Positions 16,967 through 18,802 of a stretch of 18,802 nt of DNA are shown in pieces (the first letter of the stretch is position 1; every line of letters starts with the position of its first letter). This DNA is from an uncultured Pedobacter sp. Its GTDB lineage: Bacteria; Bacteroidota; Bacteroidia; Sphingobacteriales; Sphingobacteriaceae. The stretch covers positions 1 to 18,802 of the forward strand of contig CAMLDJ010000085.1 of assembly GCA_946478755.1 (NCBI GenBank), read 5' to 3'. The notes below the pieces were generated by a model that was not told the origin of the DNA, did not search any database, and saw nothing but the letters and a program-made list of their open reading frames with translations. The translations under genes were made by a program, and so were the position numbers.

Positions 16967-18207
16967 TTGAAATAGCTGGTCAGCAGCCCCACCAGAAACT
17001 TAGGCTCAACCCAGGTCGACTTTGGTGGCATTACGCCCCCTGCATCCGCTACTGCAATCACTTGGGCTACAGAAGTTGGATACAACACAAATGCTACGGC
17101 AAACGAGCCGTTATCTACCCTGCGCTGTAAATCTGCTATAGGTACCCTTCCCCCCTCAAAAGTGATGCGCGCGTCTGTCCTGGGGTCTTTTATTTTCAGT
17201 AAGGGTTCCAGGATAAAATGCTGCAGGATGCTCACATCAAGCACTTCAACCGGATCGTTTTCGTTGTATATGCCGGGCTTCGGATTCAGCACATACCATT
17301 GTCCGTTAAAATACATCCCGATCTGGTGTAATGCAGCGGGCTTTACCGGAACTGCGGATGTGCTGATCGAAAATGAGTGTTCCAGGGCAGACATAAAGTG
17401 TTCCGGACTTAAATCGCCAATATCCCTTACCAGCCGGTTAAATTCCAACACCTTTACCTCGCTGGTATTCATGTAGACCGTGCTAAAATAATTGTACAAC
17501 TCATTGCCATTGTGTTTCGCAGCGTTCAGCATTTTCTTCTGCAGGCCCATTTTCGCCATAGAAGCAGCCCGGTGGTGCCCATCAGCAATATAGACGGCTG
17601 GCATCGCTGCAAATCTCGCTACGATAAGTTCCACATCAGTTTGCTCGGCGATAGCCCATACCTTGTGTACCGTTCCGTCCACAAAAGTAAAATCAAGAAC
17701 GGGCTCCAGCCGTAGGTACTTTTTGGTGAGGTGATCTATCACTTCATCGGGATGATAGGTGACCAATACCGGATTGGCATCCAGACCAGTTTGCTGAAGG
17801 TAGTCAGCCAATAACTTTTCCCTTCTTTCCACGGTAGATTCGTGTTTTTTTATCCTTCCTTCCAGGTAATCATTGATGTGGGTCAGCGTCCAGATCCCTG
17901 TCTGCACCACATCATCGTGTTTAACCTGGTAAATATAAATGGATGGATCCGGTTGTTTTACCAGGTATTTATGTTCAATAAAGCCTTCAAAATTTTCACT
18001 GATCTTTTTAAAGACCAATTCCTGCCTTGTTCCGCGCAGGTATGGATTGTCCAGTTCAGGATCAATCAGGTGCAGAAAATTACATTCAATTTCAGAAGCA
18101 ATTAAACGAGCCTCTCCTGTACTGTAATTTTCAAGCGGACGCGTTACAACGAGCGATTGCAAAGACACTGCGGGCATAAATGCGCAGAAAGGTTTAATAC
18201 AGGGCAT
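16963..18207 (-). CDS. DUF1015 family protein
   Basis: The 414-residue protein starts with MPCIKPFCAFMPA, the family's usual IKPFRA-like opening, and contains the diagnostic ADGHHRAASM motif (DGHHR at 209-213). Other family-like segments are YIYQVKHDD near 91-99 and GIWTLTHINDYLEGRIKKHE near 104-123. The molecular function is not established; DGHHR resembles a nuclease- or kinase-like active-site motif, but that is speculation. In Bacteroidota this gene commonly lies between serA and serC, as it does here next to serA, which hints at a link with serine or PLP metabolism. A strong terminator lies between serA and its start, so it relies on read-through or on a promoter that I could not identify in the short gap. 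Confidence 0.88.
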   Translation of the reverse strand: MPCIKPFCAFMPAVSLQSLVVTRPLENYSTGEARLIASEIECNFLHLIDPELDNPYLRGTRQELVFKKISENFEGFIEHKYLVKQPDPSIYIYQVKHDDVVQTGIWTLTHINDYLEGRIKKHESTVERREKLLADYLQQTGLDANPVLVTYHPDEVIDHLTKKYLRLEPVLDFTFVDGTVHKVWAIAEQTDVELIVARFAAMPAVYIADGHHRAASMAKMGLQKKMLNAAKHNGNELYNYFSTVYMNTSEVKVLEFNRLVRDIGDLSPEHFMSALEHSFSISTSAVPVKPAALHQIGMYFNGQWYVLNPKPGIYNENDPVEVLDVSILQHFILEPLLKIKDPRTDARITFEGGRVPIADLQRRVDNGSFAVAFVLYPTSVAQVIAVADAGGVMPPKSTWVEPKFLVGLLTSYFN

Positions 18208-18225
18208 ATTTGGTTATAAACAACA

Positions 18226-18259
18226 AAAGGGTACCCAATTCAATCATCGGGTACCCTTT
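18226..18259 (-). terminator. intrinsic terminator of serA
   Basis: AAAGGGTACCC (18226-18236) pairs perfectly with GGGTACCCTTT (18249-18259) around a 12-base loop. On the minus strand the stem starts 12 bases after the serA stop and is followed by TTTTGTTGTTTAT, a T-rich run. The plus side is also T-rich, so it may work in both directions. It stands only 18 bases before the DUF1015 start codon. Confidence 0.78.
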
Positions 18260-18271
18260 CTTAATTTTTAC

Positions 18272-18802
18272 TTATTTATTGAAGTGAGCAATGATCAGCG
18301 AGGCCAGTTCCGTACCAATACGTTCCTGAGCTTCATTGGTTGCTGCACCAATATGAGGCGTTAAAGAGATCTTCGGATGCTGTAAAATTCCAGCATCAGG
18401 TGTAGGCTCGTTATCAAACACGTCCAGACCGGCAAAAGCAAGCTTACCACTATCTAAAGCAGCAATCAAAGCCGCCTCATCAATGGTACCGCCTCTTGAG
18501 CAGTTGACCACACCCACACCTTGCTTCATTTTAGCAAACTCTGCTGCACCTAAAATAGGCTGATCAGCAAAAGGCGTGTGCAAGCTGATGAAATCACTGT
18601 TGGCGATCACTTCATCCAATGCTACCGTTTTGAAAGGGATCTCCACAGAAACACCACCCTGGAAAGTCAGCGGTAAAGTGCCTTCTGCCGGATAAAGATC
18701 ATAAGCCAGTACATTCATACCCAGTCTAAGCGCTACTTTAGCCGTTTCGCGACCTATACGGCCAAAGCCGATGATACCCATGGTTTTGCCTTGCAGCTCA
18801 AC
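18272..18802 (-). CDS. serA: D-3-phosphoglycerate dehydrogenase, C-terminal part (cut by window end)
   Basis: The enzyme oxidises 3-phosphoglycerate in the first step of serine synthesis. Only the last 177 residues are inside the window; the frame is open through the edge, so VELQGKT precedes the GIIGFGRIGRE nucleotide-binding motif and the ATG at 18781 is internal, not the start. Other 2-hydroxyacid dehydrogenase motifs are LHTPFADQP, the NCSRGGTIDEAAL signature, GLDVFDNEP and LTPHIGAAT with the catalytic histidine. The protein ends right after the dehydrogenase domain (IIAHFNK), so it is the short SerA type without a C-terminal ACT domain. Specificity among 2-hydroxyacid dehydrogenases is inferred from these motifs and the DUF1015 neighbour. 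Confidence 0.87.
   Translation of the reverse strand, partial: VELQGKTMGIIGFGRIGRETAKVALRLGMNVLAYDLYPAEGTLPLTFQGGVSVEIPFKTVALDEVIANSDFISLHTPFADQPILGAAEFAKMKQGVGVVNCSRGGTIDEAALIAALDSGKLAFAGLDVFDNEPTPDAGILQHPKISLTPHIGAATNEAQERIGTELASLIIAHFNK

Overview
The window is an ordinary chromosomal stretch from a member of the Bacteroidota, most likely a Pedobacter-like member of the Sphingobacteriaceae. The evidence is the protein families present (Bacteroidota-type LptD, the amidase/MCE pair, the DUF1015 gene next to serA), the general lack of strong Shine-Dalgarno sites, and several matches to the Bacteroidota promoter element TAnnTTTG. There are no tRNA or rRNA genes, insertion sequences, phage genes, CRISPR arrays or defence genes. 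No stretch longer than about 140 bases lacks a gene.

Layout. (1) 108-3751, plus strand: a methionine-branch operon metY-metX-hom (homoserine dehydrogenase makes homoserine, MetX acetylates it, MetY sulfhydrylates it to homocysteine). It ends at a strong hairpin terminator that it shares with the convergent gene. (2) 3803-9170, minus strand: lptD, then cinA, then a lone 2-oxoacid dehydrogenase E2 gene with its own promoter. cinA carries a one-base frameshift. (3) 9227-11950, plus strand, divergent from lptD: two tandem N-acetylmuramoyl-L-alanine amidases and an MCE/MlaD-type lipid-transport protein. With lptD this forms a cell-envelope locus. (4) 11964-15353, minus strand: phoH, purC, a STAS-domain protein and rnz; the last two overlap by one base. 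(5) 15456-16966, plus strand: a DUF62 (SAM hydroxide adenosyltransferase-like) protein whose catalytic motifs look degraded, a small membrane-anchored coiled-coil protein, and a 49-residue ORF. (6) 16963-18802, minus strand: a DUF1015 protein and, cut by the window end, serA with a good terminator.

No convincing new multi-gene system is present. The points most worth a second look are local: the cinA frameshift; a perfect 16-bp inverted repeat whose 3' arm ends next to the DUF62 start codon; the missing catalytic Arg and His of that DUF62 protein; a 20-bp palindrome over its stop codon; a cluster of CTGTTTAAA repeats between purC and the STAS gene; the small ORF at 16817-16966; and an LptD that has exactly two cysteines.
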